Positions 12,426 through 25,500 of a stretch of DNA of 64,000 bases are shown in pieces (position 1 is the first letter of the stretch; each line of letters opens with the position of its first letter). The stretch is from Plotosus lineatus (lineage: Eukaryota; Chordata; Actinopteri; Siluriformes; Plotosidae): contig CM045731.1 in the NCBI GenBank assembly GCA_024760905.1, positions 55,958,125-56,022,124 of the forward strand, written 5' to 3'. The position numbers and the translations under genes were made by a program. The notes under the pieces are model-generated. The model made no database searches. It saw nothing but the letters and a program-made list of their open reading frames with translations, and was not told the origin of the DNA.

Positions 12426-12896
12426 TAACACATGGGAATACAAACTGAAAGGACCACACATTGACTCTCTTCAATTCCAAGTAGTATCATATATACAGCA
12501 TAAATAGAAAAATGAAGATAGGGGAAACAAGCAACCACAATATACGTACAACCATACCTGTTCGAAGGTTCAAGGACTAAAAGCTTATTTCCCAAAGATC
12601 ATCTGTTCAGCTTGACCTGCCAGTTCAATCTTCCTGGACTTTTCAAGGAGGATTCCAAGCTGAACCATCATCTTTGAGAACCTGTAGAGAGCACTTTAAA
12701 TAGAACACCCTACTGTCCTACAGTGCCCTCTAGTGGCTCTGGGGTGCAAACTAATCCAGCTTTCTACAAAAAAAATCGCGGGATGCTTTGAACCAGTATG
12801 CTAAATGTCATTGCTTTATTCATAGACACTCACCACATGTGAGTCTTTATATTGGTGGTACTCTACTACATAACTATCAGTGCAGTAGGAAGTTAA
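12426..12896. other. tgm 3' region
   Basis: Sequence after the tgm stop codon, presumably 3'UTR. No AATAAA is seen before the Kolobok-like element; the first AATAAA is at 12952-12957, inside that element. Confidence 0.5.
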
Positions 12897-13585
12897 AGGT
12901 ACAGTATGTAACATTTTAGAGGATCTGTTTGCATACATCAAGTATATCATCAATAAACATGTTTACATTAAGGTATAATGATGAAAAAGAACCCATTGAG
13001 TTTTTGGATCCTTAGAATAAACTGCTTGTATTTTCATGTGGAGTTGGTCCTCTCCCCTGGAGGTGGCCATCATGGACTACCATCTTTCCACAGAAGCTCA
13101 GAGCCATACATGCCTCGAAGGGAAGCAGTTGGAATCTGTAACCTGACCACTGGACACATCTGAATTTATTCGCTCACTCACTCACTCACTCACTCACTCA
13201 CTGAAACACTTAATCTTCTACTGGGGTCATGGAGAGGCTGGAGCCTATTGCAGGTGACTCGAAGTAAAAGCGAGGTACGTCCTGAACAGCTTGCAAGACC
13301 ATCCCAGGGCAACACACTTAGACACACTCATATAACTATTTGCACCCATATTCACACCTAGAGGCAATTTGGAAGATGATTAACCTACTGTGTATGTCTT
13401 TAGACTGTTGAATGAAACTAGAGTGCCTAGAGGTAACCCAGGTAAGAATGGAAGAACATGCAAACATCAGACACACTTCAACCCGAGGAACTCGAATCCA
13501 GGACCTTTTTGCTGCGAGACGGACATGCTAAGCAGTACACCACCTTATGCTAAATTTTATAGGCTAAATCGTACACACTGTACCT
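12897..13585. mobile_element. Kolobok-like MITE (TTAA target), split by SINE
   Basis: TTAA flanks lie at 12893-12896 and 13586-13589. The left end AGGTACAGTATGTAAC is matched by the inverse of the right end ACACACTGTACCT. A reverse-oriented SINE (13166-13545) was inserted later. Assignment to Kolobok rather than piggyBac rests on the AGG-type ends and is tentative. Confidence 0.7.
13166..13545 (-). repeat. tRNA-derived SINE with (CACT)n tail
   Basis: Near full-length reverse copy: an expanded CTCA/CACT tail at the left, GGAGCCTATTGCAGGTGACTC, GGCAATTTGGAAG, and the inverted head with CGAATCCAGGACC at the right. Confidence 0.8.
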
Positions 13586-13831
13586 TTAATATTGTTCAAG
13601 GGTAAATAATATTTTAAAAAGTCATCAATGCCTTCATTTCACGTTTATAGTTTTGTGTTTGGTTGATGGGGTTGTGAAGCCAAGACGTTCTCATTTTATT
13701 GCTTCTCATAACTAGTTTTTGTTTATAATTATTTATATTATTTTTTTAAGCTTATCTATTTTTTACATGATTAACCAAATGCTTATTTTCGTAATTATTA
13801 TTTTATTTATACTACATGTAGTTGTTGTTGG

Positions 13832-14126
13832 CGGCTGTGTGTCTGTGTGGAGTCTGCATGTTCTCCCCGTACTTGCTTATGTGGGTTTCCTCCAGGTACT
13901 CCAGTTTCCTCCCACAGTCCAAAAACATGCACAGTAGACTAATTGGCTGATCCAATCCCCTAGGTGATTGTGAGTGTGAATGGTTGTTTAAGCAGAGAGG
14001 TTTGGTGATGGCCTAGTTATCTGTCCAGGGTGTACTTCACCCTCGCCCTGTGTTGGCTGAGATGGGCGCCAGCCTCCCTGTGACTTTAATTAGGATTAAG
14101 CGGTTCAGAAAATGAATGAATGTTGT
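13832..14126 (+). repeat. tRNA-derived SINE, 5' truncated
   Basis: Begins within the body (GTGTGGAGTCTGCATGTTCT), continues through CCTCCCACAGTCCAAAAAC and ends GGATTAAGCGGTTCAG plus an AATGAATGAATG tail. Confidence 0.8.
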
Positions 14127-14165
14127 TGTTGTTGTTATCTAATTATGACTTCAATATTATAATCA

Positions 14166-14499
14166 GGGTCAGCGATGACTCAGTGGTAAGGTGTTGGATT
14201 ACTGATCCCATGTTCAGGGGTTCAAGCCCCACTATCACTGGCTTGTTCCTGCTGTACCCCGAGTGCAGCTAACTGGGTTATTAAAGGACGGCCATGTCTC
14301 TCACTGTCTGTGGTGAGAGGTTCATGTAACAGAACCATTGCTGTCTTTTGTCAAGAGGAGCTGCATAGCCATTAGTGTGTTTCTGCCCTGTGATGGCCTG
14401 GCGAGCCGTCCAGGCTGTATTATGCCCTCACCCAGTCGGCCAAGATGGGTGCCAACTTCCTCGTGACCCTAATTATGATTAAGCTGTTTTGAAAATGAA
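14166..14499 (+). repeat. type-II SINE with L2-like tail
   Basis: Different head from the common SINE: GACTCAGTGGTAAGGTG (A box) and GGGGTTCAAGCCCC (B box). The body contains AGCTAACTGGGTTATTAAAG and GGCCATGTCTCTCACTGTC. The last 110 bp switch to the common SINE tail, ending TAAGCTGTTTTGAAAATGAATG. Compare 22035-22372 and the RTE-tailed copy at 26276-26628. Confidence 0.8.
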
Positions 14500-14807
14500 T
14501 GTTATAATTATAGAAATGGCAGCAGTGTACTTAGAGTATTTTATATTTCAAATCTGTTGTGTATGTATTTTTATAATTATCTATATACAATGATACATAT
14601 CTCTTCTCCATCCTGTCATTCTGAAAGCTGAAGTTTGTGTTTGACACCGAATTGAATTAAATATTTTTTTATTAACAGAGTGAGATTTTTTGTTTCCTCG
14701 TGGGTCATAAATACTAAGTCTGAAACCATCTCATTATTGTATGTAGGTCACATGGCATCACAGGAATTTCCCACCAAAAAAGGATCAGTGATCTAATGAG
14801 ATAAATG

Positions 14808-14813
14808 TTTATT
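14808..14813 (-). promoter_or_regulatory. abhd4 polyadenylation signal (candidate)
   Basis: TTTATT on the + strand gives AATAAA on the minus strand, 82 nt past the abhd4 stop codon. A (CA)n tract (14848-14890) lies between them in the presumed 3'UTR. Confidence 0.6.
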
Positions 14814-14846
14814 TCAAAAGGAACATGTGACACTGATCATCAAGTA

Positions 14847-14892
<46 letters not shown>

Positions 14893-14894
14893 GT

Positions 14895-15068
14895 TTACTC
14901 CACAGTGTCACAGATACTCTGCACCACAGCATTGAAAGCTTCAGGTTTATCAGCATAAACATGATGAGGAGCTCCTTCAACAATCTGGATAAAGAGAGAG
15001 AAAAAACAATGAAACAAAGAGACAATTAAAAAGAAAAGAGCAACAGAAAAAAATGCATAAGAAAGGGG

Positions 15069-15117
<49 letters not shown>

Positions 15118-15773
15118 AATGACAAGGGGAACAGAAAAAGCGGAGAGAGATAAGAAAAATATAAGATGGAAAGAAAAAGAAAGGAATAAAAAGACAAAGA
15201 AAGCAAAAGAAAAACAAAGCAGAAGAGAGAAGGAAAAACAAAGAAATAGAGAGAGCAACAGTCAGGGAAAGACAGGAGAGAATGAAAAAGAGATAAGCAA
15301 AAAGAAGGGAAAGCATAAGGATGAGGAAAACAGAGAGAGAGAGAGAGAGAGAGTGCAACAGTGAGGGAAATAAAAAGAGATAGAGGGAGAGAGAAAAGAA
15401 GGAATAAAAGAGAAAGAGCATGAGAGAAGAAACAACAGAAAAAAGAGAGAGAGGAGGAAGAGCGAGCGCTCTCCTCTCTTTTTTATACAAATTACTGATA
15501 TCAAGCCGATTTCTAATTCACCATTCTTGGTAAGAAAAATACCGGAATGTTCTCTCCTGCTTACTCTGTACCATTGTATGTGTGCAGCTGTTCGGTCTGA
15601 GCCGAGCTACTTGCTCTCCAGTTGCACTGTTCATCCATGACTGGCCTCCATACACCAGGGTCACTGGGAGGTCAGGGGGCAAGAGGTGAATCCGGTTCAG
15701 CATGGGTCTCTTGGCCCATAGCAGGGAGACAGACATGGCTTTGAATCCCACCTCCCCACTGACAGAGAGAGAA

Positions 15774-15809
<36 letters not shown>

Positions 15810-15838
15810 GGGAGAGAGGGAGAGAGAGAGGGAGGGGG

Positions 15839-15887
<49 letters not shown>

Positions 15888-15978
15888 GAGTTTTCTTCCA
15901 GAGTCCAAAGCTACTCTGCTAACTGGTTGTTCCAAATTGCCCCTAGGCGTGTGAATCAGAATGCTCCTGTGAGCATGG

Positions 15979-16039
<61 letters not shown>

Positions 16040-19000
16040 GGCCCTGCAATGGTCTGACAAGCTGTTTATGGAGTACTCCACCATTGCCCAGCTTAAGATG
16101 AGATCGGCTCCCACCTCCCTGCGACCATAATAGCACAAAGTGTTCATCGTTCTGATTCAGCCATTTTCAGTCATTCATTCATTAATTTCTGAGCCGCTTA
16201 ATCCTAATTAGGGTCACGGGGAGGCTAACACCCATCTCAGCCGACTCTGGACAAGGGCAGAGAGCATGCCACGCCATCGTCAGGCTATTCAGAAATACTG
16301 GACCAATCAGAATGGGCAGTACAAGGATCCCGCATTTTCCGTGGTTAATGGGGACCGAGACTCACCCGAGACCACCGATTTCCATGAAGTAGGATCAATC
16401 CCCCCCTGACTGACGTATATGTATATGTATATGTGTATATAATCTCAATAAATACATATCCAATGCTATAAATGCTTATAATAACAATTAAAAATTCAAA
16501 AATAATGCATTATATGTAAATAAAATATAAATACACACGTATGCACACAGATCACACCTCAAATAAAAATGTAAATAGTTTTGTTGGGTTGGTTTTTTTG
16601 TTTTTGTTTGTTTGGGTTTTTTTTTTTTTTTTGAATAATTGGCCTTGTTTTGCGGCATTTCTCTTAACTTTTTCCCTATTTTCCTTAATTTCCTTATGTT
16701 TTTGTTTTTCGGTGAATATTTTTGAAAAACCCAGAATGCAATGAAACTGCTGAAACTGAAGCACAAAGTAGCGAGGGATCACTGTAGATGCCAAATCCCT
16801 ACAATAATGAGAGGTACAGTCCAACCATTCCTCTATTCTTCTTACATAAAACCCAGTATGCAGTCACAGCCCTGGCTGTGCATAGGGGGAAACAAAGATA
16901 GTGGCTCAGTGTGAGCCACACAACACTCTTCGAGTCAATCAGCAATAAGATGAGATTATACATGCACACAACATAAGTGCATCACATTGATGACTGGCTG
17001 GACAGGTTGTAGGGGTGTAACTCTTAGTGCTGCTTTTTTTTTGCAATGTGCATCCACAAAAATTGAGGGGCGGAGCTTCTAAAGAAGCATGATGGGAGGT
17101 GTGTATGTTTGGATGCTGCATTTGAATATGAAAAATCTTTCTTTTGATTCAGGAACTTTAAAGTTATCCAGACATTCGCTTCACTACAGTTTTGTCATAT
17201 GTTCCCGATCCCCCAGTGCATGATTAATCCCTGTTGAAGTTATCCGGTACTTTGGTCCTGTTAGGTTCTGTGATACAATCTCAGCTATTCACAAGCTAAT
17301 AAATATAAATGTAAATAGAGAATGTCTAATATGTCTACCTGGGAGTCTGAGCGTTGCAGTGATAGATATATTCCATAATGGTATCATCATGAAAGAGCTC
17401 ATCAAAGTTCCTCTTGAAGTCCGGTCGAACTCGACTGATTAATTTTGGACCTTTAAAATAAAACAAGAAGAACAAGATATTGTACTTTAAGTCTGTTTTT
17501 TCTTGATGACATCACATCATCACCCATCTACACTTACAACATATTGTGTCTTACCCCAAGGCCCAGTAGCTCGCACCACAGCCAAAGGGTTGAAGAACGA
17601 TGCCATGTTTACAATCATCTCCACCCAGCGTGGAATTCCCAGACTTGCCACCCCGCCGGGAGGCACAGGCTCGAAACCCCAAGGATCCACCAGAATGAGG
17701 TGCCGAACTCTAAAAAGGGATGAGGTGAAAAGGAAGACAATCACATTGTATGACTGTCTCTTCTTCTTTGTTACTGTCAATACCAGTTATAGGGGTGTGG
17801 TCTTCGTGCCTGCAGGTTTCAGACAAGAGAGTGCGGCCTCCTCACTCTAAAGGGGTGCACATACAAAAAGAGACGAATGACGAGCAATCATGTAAAGTCA
17901 GTGGAAGTCATCACAATAAATTTTTCTCAGGTGGCGTGAAGGGGTGGGTACGAAGTTAGACTGAGCCAAACTTTCAGGTGACGCTGTTATAATGAATATC
18001 AATCAGAACTTAAAGGCAGCATTAACTGGCAGATGCCCCAAGCACTGAGTTTAGCAAAATATTTTCCGTTTCATGATAAATTACATGAAATGTACCGTAT
18101 TTTCCAGACTACAAGACTACTTTTTTCATACTTTGGATGAAGATGCAACTTATACTCCAGAGCAATTTATATGTGAAATTATTACATATAATTCTGTTCG
18201 TCATAATAATGAACATAATTTCACATATTTGTTATTTTTACACTCACAACCGCAAGAGGGCACTCTAGGTTTGGGTACCAGTATCTGCTCATCCTGTACC
18301 ACTGAAGAAATGGCCCCAAAAGGAAAATCCTATTCTTTGGATTACAAGCTGCAAGTAGTAAAATATGCAGCAGAAAATGGTAATCGAGCATCAAAAAGAA
18401 AGTTTGGAGTGAACGAGAAACTTGTGAGGGATTGGAGAAAAGCGGATATTATTATTTCTGCAATGAAGAAAATAAAAAAAAAAAAGCTAATCGCGGGCTA
18501 AAAGCTAGATGGCCACAGCTAGAGGAGCGAGCTCACACATGGATGCTTGAGCAATGTGCCTCAGGGAGGGGCATCAGCAATGTGTCTGAGGGAGGGCCTT
18601 GTCAACAGTGCAATTGCGTCTCCACCCAGGTAGTTAACGAGGAGATAAACAGAGCGGGACAGGAAGAGACTGAACAAGCTGGTCAGGAGGGCCAGCTCTG
18701 TCCTCGGCTGCCCACTGGACTCTGTGGAGGAGGTGAGTGAGAGGAGGATGGTAGCAAAGCTCACATCCATCCTGTTCAACAGCTCTCACCCACTGCACCA
18801 GACTGTAGAGGAGCTGAGCAGCTCCTTCAGTGGACGACTGAGACATCCTCAGTGCAGGAAGGAGCGCTACCGCAGGTCGTTCATTCCCACCGCTGTCAGA
18901 CTGTACAACGCCACTTTGTAACTGTCTGTGAAAATACCGGTTATGTGCAATAAAAACCCCCGCGCACTTTAATCAACCACATCTACCCCACTGACTGTGA

Positions 19001-21628
19001 ACCATATCAACCCATCTACTCTGCACTCAGATACATTACACTTTAATATAGGCCAGTCTATAAAGTTGCTCCATTCTTTTCTTTTATTGTTTAGTAATTT
19101 ATACTATTTATGTATCTATTTATTTATTTACTTATATAATATATGTATGTGTGTATGTTTGTACTTGATTCTATTTTTGCACCCCCTACTGATAGTACCT
19201 CAAGAGCCTGTAACAGTGAATTTCTCCATTGTGAGATTAATAAAGCTGTATCTTATCTTATCTTATCTTATCTTAAATATGCCAAGGTAGACAGTTTACA
19301 TGACTTTGCGACTGACAGTCCAGTGCAACTTATATTTTTTTTCTGCTTTATTATGCAGTTTTTTGGCTAATACGACTTGTACTCCGGAGCGACGTATAGT
19401 CCGAAAAATACGGTAATACAGTACCTACACTACCATGTATCTGTATTAGAATCTCAATATCCTGTGGGGTTTTTTTGACTGCACACAGAAATTAACAACG
19501 TAATAACCAGAAACGCCATGCCAAGATCCATGTTTCTGAAAAGGTGAGTATTTCCCACGAGTATATATTTATCTAAGTTTATTTACTGTATATGCAATGT
19601 ACTGTACATTATGTGGGTTATCTAGTTATCCTGAGCATGTTTTTCTAACATCTTGTTATACTGAATTATGCTAACAGCTAAATTCTAACTATCATAATGA
19701 TAATATAAGCTCATGTGAAGTGATCTACACTTTCCACGGAGAACTGAACTGGACACAGTACACGGTTTCACTCTAAAACTTTTCGAAATGGGAACTTTGA
19801 AGCATTTATCTAGACAAGCAGATGTTGTAAAGAGTGTTTTGCTAAGCAATTCTATTGGCTCGTGAAGCAATTTGCTTGCTGCTCATCTTTCCTCAGTGTA
19901 TACCACTTAACAACCAAATTACATTGTATTGCACTGCACAGGTAGATCACTGTAATCATTGCTTTACTGTTTACAGAACAATTTAATCCTACTAGGGTGT
20001 TAGGGAGGGTGGAACCTACCTCAGCCAACTCTATGCAAAGGCTGAGTACATCGCAGAGTCAACAAGAAGAGAACAATTCATCATCTTACTTTACACCTAG
20101 GGGCAATCTGAAACAGCCAATGGGCCTAGTATGCATGTCTTTGAACTGTAGGAGGAAACCGGAGTACCAGCAAGAACGGGAAGAGCATGCAAGCTCCTCA
20201 GAGAAACAGCAGTGCTCTGAGATCATTCCAAAATGTTTGGCTACAACATTATTTACAGTTAGTCATTTTATATTTCCTCACAATGGAACTTCTCCTTTTT
20301 ACTGTCACTATAAACCACTAGACCACATGACCCTGAAATACCACTCAAACACTATGCTCCAATAACTTAAGCATATAAAATGGCATACATAGATATTTAC
20401 TCACTTTGAACTTGGCCGCAGTTTGTACTGTAGTATAAGTACATATTAAATATTGAAGGTCCAAATTTTTAAAAATGAACACAGTGATAAACAACATTGC
20501 AGAACTGTGACACCTTAAAAAGGGGGCTTAATCGCAAGAGCAACACTCAACATAATGATACCACCACCATGTTTTAAGTGGTGTAATAATTTAAGGGAAG
20601 GAAGAAGACAGTGATTACTTATCTGTTTCCTGTACAAAGTCTGTGTACTCCATCCTCTCACCTTTCAGGATGCTGTATGGCATAAGACGTTGCTAGGTAG
20701 CCACCTAAACTGTGGCCCAATAGAATCATTTTTTCCAGGTTCAGCACCTGCCTCCAGTGTTCTATAGAGCTAACGGACAGCTGTTCGGCCTGAGCGGGGT
20801 CCCGCGGGAAGTTCGGTCGGGAGCTGCGTCCAAATCCCAGCAAGTCAAAAACAAAGACTGGACGTGATTGACACAAAGTGTCCAGATTTCTGATCCACAG
20901 ACCCACGCCCCCTCCGAATCCATGTACCATCACCAGCGGCGTCTGCAAGCCTGCAAAAAAGAGAGCGGATTTTATAAGGTTTACTATTTAAATAATTACA
21001 TATACTAAAACATCCCATATTATATCTCATTTTATCTTTTGCTATTAAAATCAATCAATAATTATGGATAACTGAGCTCCAAAGCCATCTGGGTAATCTC
21101 AGCCTAAGAAACATGATCCTTTCTGGAAGTTTTTTTTCATATTCTTATATAATCTACTCGTCAACAATTCCAAGTTGTCAAGCATTGCCATCATGACTCC
21201 CAACCAATGAAGGGTGCAAGCAAGGACATTTGATGCTGCCACCCAGTTCTTAAAGAAGTGGTACACAGTACGAATGAGCTCACAAACACCCATGATTGGC
21301 GGATGATTGCTGTCAGTGACAATGTGTAAAATCCCTCCCACCTTGAGAGCTTGGCCAATCAGCTCCCATGGACACCTGGCCAGATTCAAGCCTGTGATGT
21401 CCAGGTTGATAGTCACGCACCACATCAATGCACAACTCAGAAATCACCTGTTTTATATACAGTAAAGTTTGTACATTCCTGCTCATACTAGTATACATTA
21501 TTCACTATTTTTGTTTTATAATCATAATAATAATAATTATTATTGTTATGATGATGATAATGATGATGATGATGATAATGATTATTATTATTATTATTAT
21601 AGTAATAATAATCATAATCATAATAGTA

Positions 21629-21659
<31 letters not shown>

Positions 21660-22551
21660 GAGAAGAAGAAGAAGAACTCATATCAGTGTTTGTGATGAAC
21701 ATGCTCAGTGCATCATCTCACTCAGGTTGGTGACTGAAAAGAAACAATGTGTTAAAAGAAAATGCAGAATCAGATTACTAACCTTTCCGAGCATCTCTGT
21801 GACATTTATGAGTGACTGTGAGAGTCCAGATTCTGTCCTGAGTCGGCAGAGAGACGAAACGAGCCCATAGATCGTTCTGGACACCTGAAGGATAAAAGCA
21901 AGTCCTTACAGTAAGAGTGAAGAGTATTGTGTCAAAGATATGGTTATAATACATAATATAAATATTGTAAAACCTTATTCTATAAAAAATATATTTTTTC
22001 AATATACTTGATATAATACTGTAATACACTGATCTTTGGACATCTGTAACAGATTAATCCTAATTAGGGTCACAGAGGCTGGCACCCATCCCATCCGACT
22101 CGGGGCGAGGGCAGAGTACACCCTGGACATGTCGCCAGGCCATCGAACAGCGGAAACACGGTGACAGCTTTGCAGCCTACTCTTGTCAAAGGTCAGCGAT
22201 GTTTCTTTCACATGCATCACACCATAGACAGTGAGAGACCTGGCCGGCCTTTGATAACCCAGTTAGCTGCACTGGCGGGACAGTGACAACCTTGTTTAGA
22301 GTGGAACTTGAACCCCCAATCTTAGGATCAGCGATCCAGCACCTTATACCACTAGGCCACCACTGCAATCTTTGGACATGATGTTTAAAAAATATCTGAT
22401 GTATACCATAGACATCAAAGGTAGAATACACCAAAATGATTACAGTAATCTTACTCGGGTGGAGAGGTGGCTGAAACCTAGTTCAACCAACACAGTGAAG
22501 GAGTGAATCCCCAGAACAGCTTGCCAGATGTAACGACACAACCATTTTATT

Positions 22552-22582
<31 letters not shown>

Positions 22583-25500
22583 CTAATAAAAACTAATACG
22601 TGTGTCTTTGGACTGTGGGAGGAAACCGACACAAATACAGGGAGAACATGCAGACTCAACACAGAAGCCAAGCGTAGATATTGACTGAAAATCTTTTCAT
22701 GTATCTGTCTGTCATGATTTTTTATCATTTAAGATTCATCCGTCATTTGCCTTTGAGTCGATTCTTTGATCTAAATCTTTAACACGAATTTTAAGAGTCA
22801 ACTGAATTTCTATCACTATAACTCATATTGTTTAAATAAAGTTTGTAACAAACAGGATATAAAGTGTGCACAGCCTGTAATGTTATTCTGATCATCACTA
22901 AACAGTTCATACATCACTAGCCATTATGTAAATCACTAATACTTATGAGTCGACTCTTACTGGTGAGCCGAGTCGAGCACTCTGGCTCACTGAACAGACA
23001 AAATCATCTCATCCCAAGTGAACAATATGAAAATTGTGAACACTTACGATCTAGAATTTTTCTCTCGGTGTTTCTCAGAAGTGAAGATGAAGTTGGGCGC
23101 CAAGAACGCCACCAGGTCCAGCGTGATAGTCTGTGTGTGATGTTTAAGAGAAACAAATTAGACATTCTTCATTTTTATGTCAAGCCACAATGGATGGAAG
23201 TCTGTGTCCATCCTTTAATTTTCTAAACTGCTTAATCCTAGGGTCACGAGGAGGCTGGCGTCCATGTCAGCCAACTCAGGGTGAGGGTGGAGTACACCCT
23301 GAACCCTTTGCAGATCATTGCAGGGCAAACACACACTCACACTAGTTTGGAACAGCCACCATTCTGTACAACATACAAAATCCACACAAAGGACTTCACC
23401 AACCGAAGGACTCAAACCCAGGACCTTCATGCTGTGAGTTGGATATACTAACCTCTACAGTACCCAAGTCATAGATTTATTTTATATTGAATATTTTATG
23501 ATTATGAGATCACAAGTCATAAATGAGACAATAAATAATTATATTTTTATTTATGTCATTACAGTGGTACCTTGTCTAATGAGTGTCCCTTATAACGATT
23601 TTTCCATGATACGCGTTTCAAACCCACCAAAAATCTGCTCCATCCAACAAGCAAAAATTCACTTTACGAGCTTTCCTCGAAATGTCTTTTCCGGGTTGAT
23701 AAGCCTTGTACTCTTCCACGTATATTCCTTCACGCGCCCAGAACACCTTGTGCAGTGCTTCTCAATTATTTTCTGTGACACCCCCGCAAGGAAGAAAAAA
23801 ACAGTTCACGCACTTCATATTGTTGGCTCGGTGCTTTTCCCTACACCATAGCGTGACAATGAGTGCGTACCGCCAACTACTCTAGTGGATGCACAATTAC
23901 ACTTAATTCTAGTACAGTATGGCAAAAAAGCATGTTTCCCTGGGTCATATGCCCACCCCTCCAGCGCCCCCACCCCACCCCGGCATCACACCACACCCCC
24001 ACTATTTGAGAAGTACAGGCCTTGTGGGAGCTCACCGCAAGCCTTTCCTCGTTGGAATTCGTAGTGTGCACATGCACAAAATTCTCCTCCTCTGTTACGC
24101 ACCACCTTATCCCTGCCCACGTGACATCTTCGCTGCAGTTAATGATTAGAAGGGTTCGTTGACTTATCATTTATTCTTCTATGATGTATTATTACTGTTA
24201 ATGTACATGTATTATTATGATGAAATATTTATTGTTTTACATGTCTGGACAACCACAGCAAATGTGATCAGGGACACAGGTAGGAGAGTACTTGGTGTGT
24301 CCTCTGGAAGGAAAGTAGATAAGGAGACTTGGTGGTGGAATGAGGAAGTGCAGGAGTGTGTACAAAGGAAGAGGTTAGCCAAGAAGAAGTGGGACATTGA
24401 GAGGACCGAAGAGAGTAAACAGGAGTACAGGGAGACACAGCGTAAGGCGAAAGTAGCAGTGGCTAAGGCCAAACAGAGGGCATATGATGACTTGTATGAT
24501 AGGTTGGATAGTAAAGAGGGAGAAAATGATCTATACAGGTTGGCACAGCAGAGAAATAGAGATGGGAAGGACGTGCAGCAAGTTAGATTGATAAAGGACA
24601 GAGAGGGAACTGTATTGACTAATGACAGAAGTGTGCTGGGAAGATGGAAAGAGTACTTTGAAGAGCTGATGAATGAGGAAAATGAGAGAAAAAAGAGTAG
24701 AAGAGGTAACCATCGAGGAGCAGGATGTAGCAAAGATCAGTAAGGGTGAAGTGAGAAGGGCATTGAAGAGGATGAAGAATGGAAAGGCAGTTGGTCCTGA
24801 TGATATACCTGTGGAGGTATGGAAGTGTCTAGGAGAGGTAGCAGTAGATTTTCTGACAAGAACATTCAACAAGGTACGAGAGAGTGAGCAGATGCCGGAG
24901 GAGTGGAGGAGAAGTGTGCTGGTGCCCATTTTTAAGAACAAGGGAGACGTGCAGAGTTGCAGCAACTACAGAGGAATAAAGTTGATGAGCCATACGATGA
25001 AGTTATGGGAAAGAATAGTGGAAGCTAGACTAAGGGCAGAGGTCAGCATTTGTGAACAACAGTTTGGTTTCATGCCAAGAAAGAGCACCACAGATGCAAT
25101 GTTTGCCTTGAGGATGTTAATAGAGAAGTACAGAGAAGGTCAGAGGAGCTACATTGTGCCTTTGTGGATCTGGAAAAAGCATATGACAGGGTGCCAAGAG
25201 AAGAACTGTGGTATTGCATGAGGAAGTCTGGAGTGGCAGAGAAGTATGTTAGAGTGGTGCAGGACATGTATGAGAGATGTAAGACAGTGGTGAGGTGTGC
25301 TGTCGGTATGACCGACGAATTCAAGGTGGAGGTGGGACTGCATCAAGGGTCAGCTCTGAGCCCCTTCTTGTTTGCTATGGTGATGGACAGGCTGACAGAC
25401 GAGGTGAGACAAGAATCTCCATGGACTATGATGTTTGCAGATGACATCGTGATCTGTAGTGAGAGCAGAGAACAAGTGCAGGAAAATCTAGAGAGGTGGA

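Larger units (their letters stand above)
18095..19413 (+). mobile_element. pogo/Tigger element with transposase remnant
   Basis: TA flanks at 18093-18094 and 19414-19415. Ends are CCGTATTTTCCAGACTACAAG-like and its inverse AGTCCGAAAAATACGG. It contains the start of a pogo-type transposase and a later LINE 3'-end insertion (about 18600-19277). It lies in an abhd4 intron. Confidence 0.85.

Noticed and set aside
15026..15504. Long Ser/Leu/Phe-rich or Glu/Arg-rich open frames
   Set aside because: Products of (GA)n/(CT)n simple repeats; only the exon at 15572-15758 and the last exon next to them are real.
21428..21870. Ile/Asn/Asp-rich open frames
   Set aside because: Translation of a trinucleotide microsatellite in an abhd4 intron.
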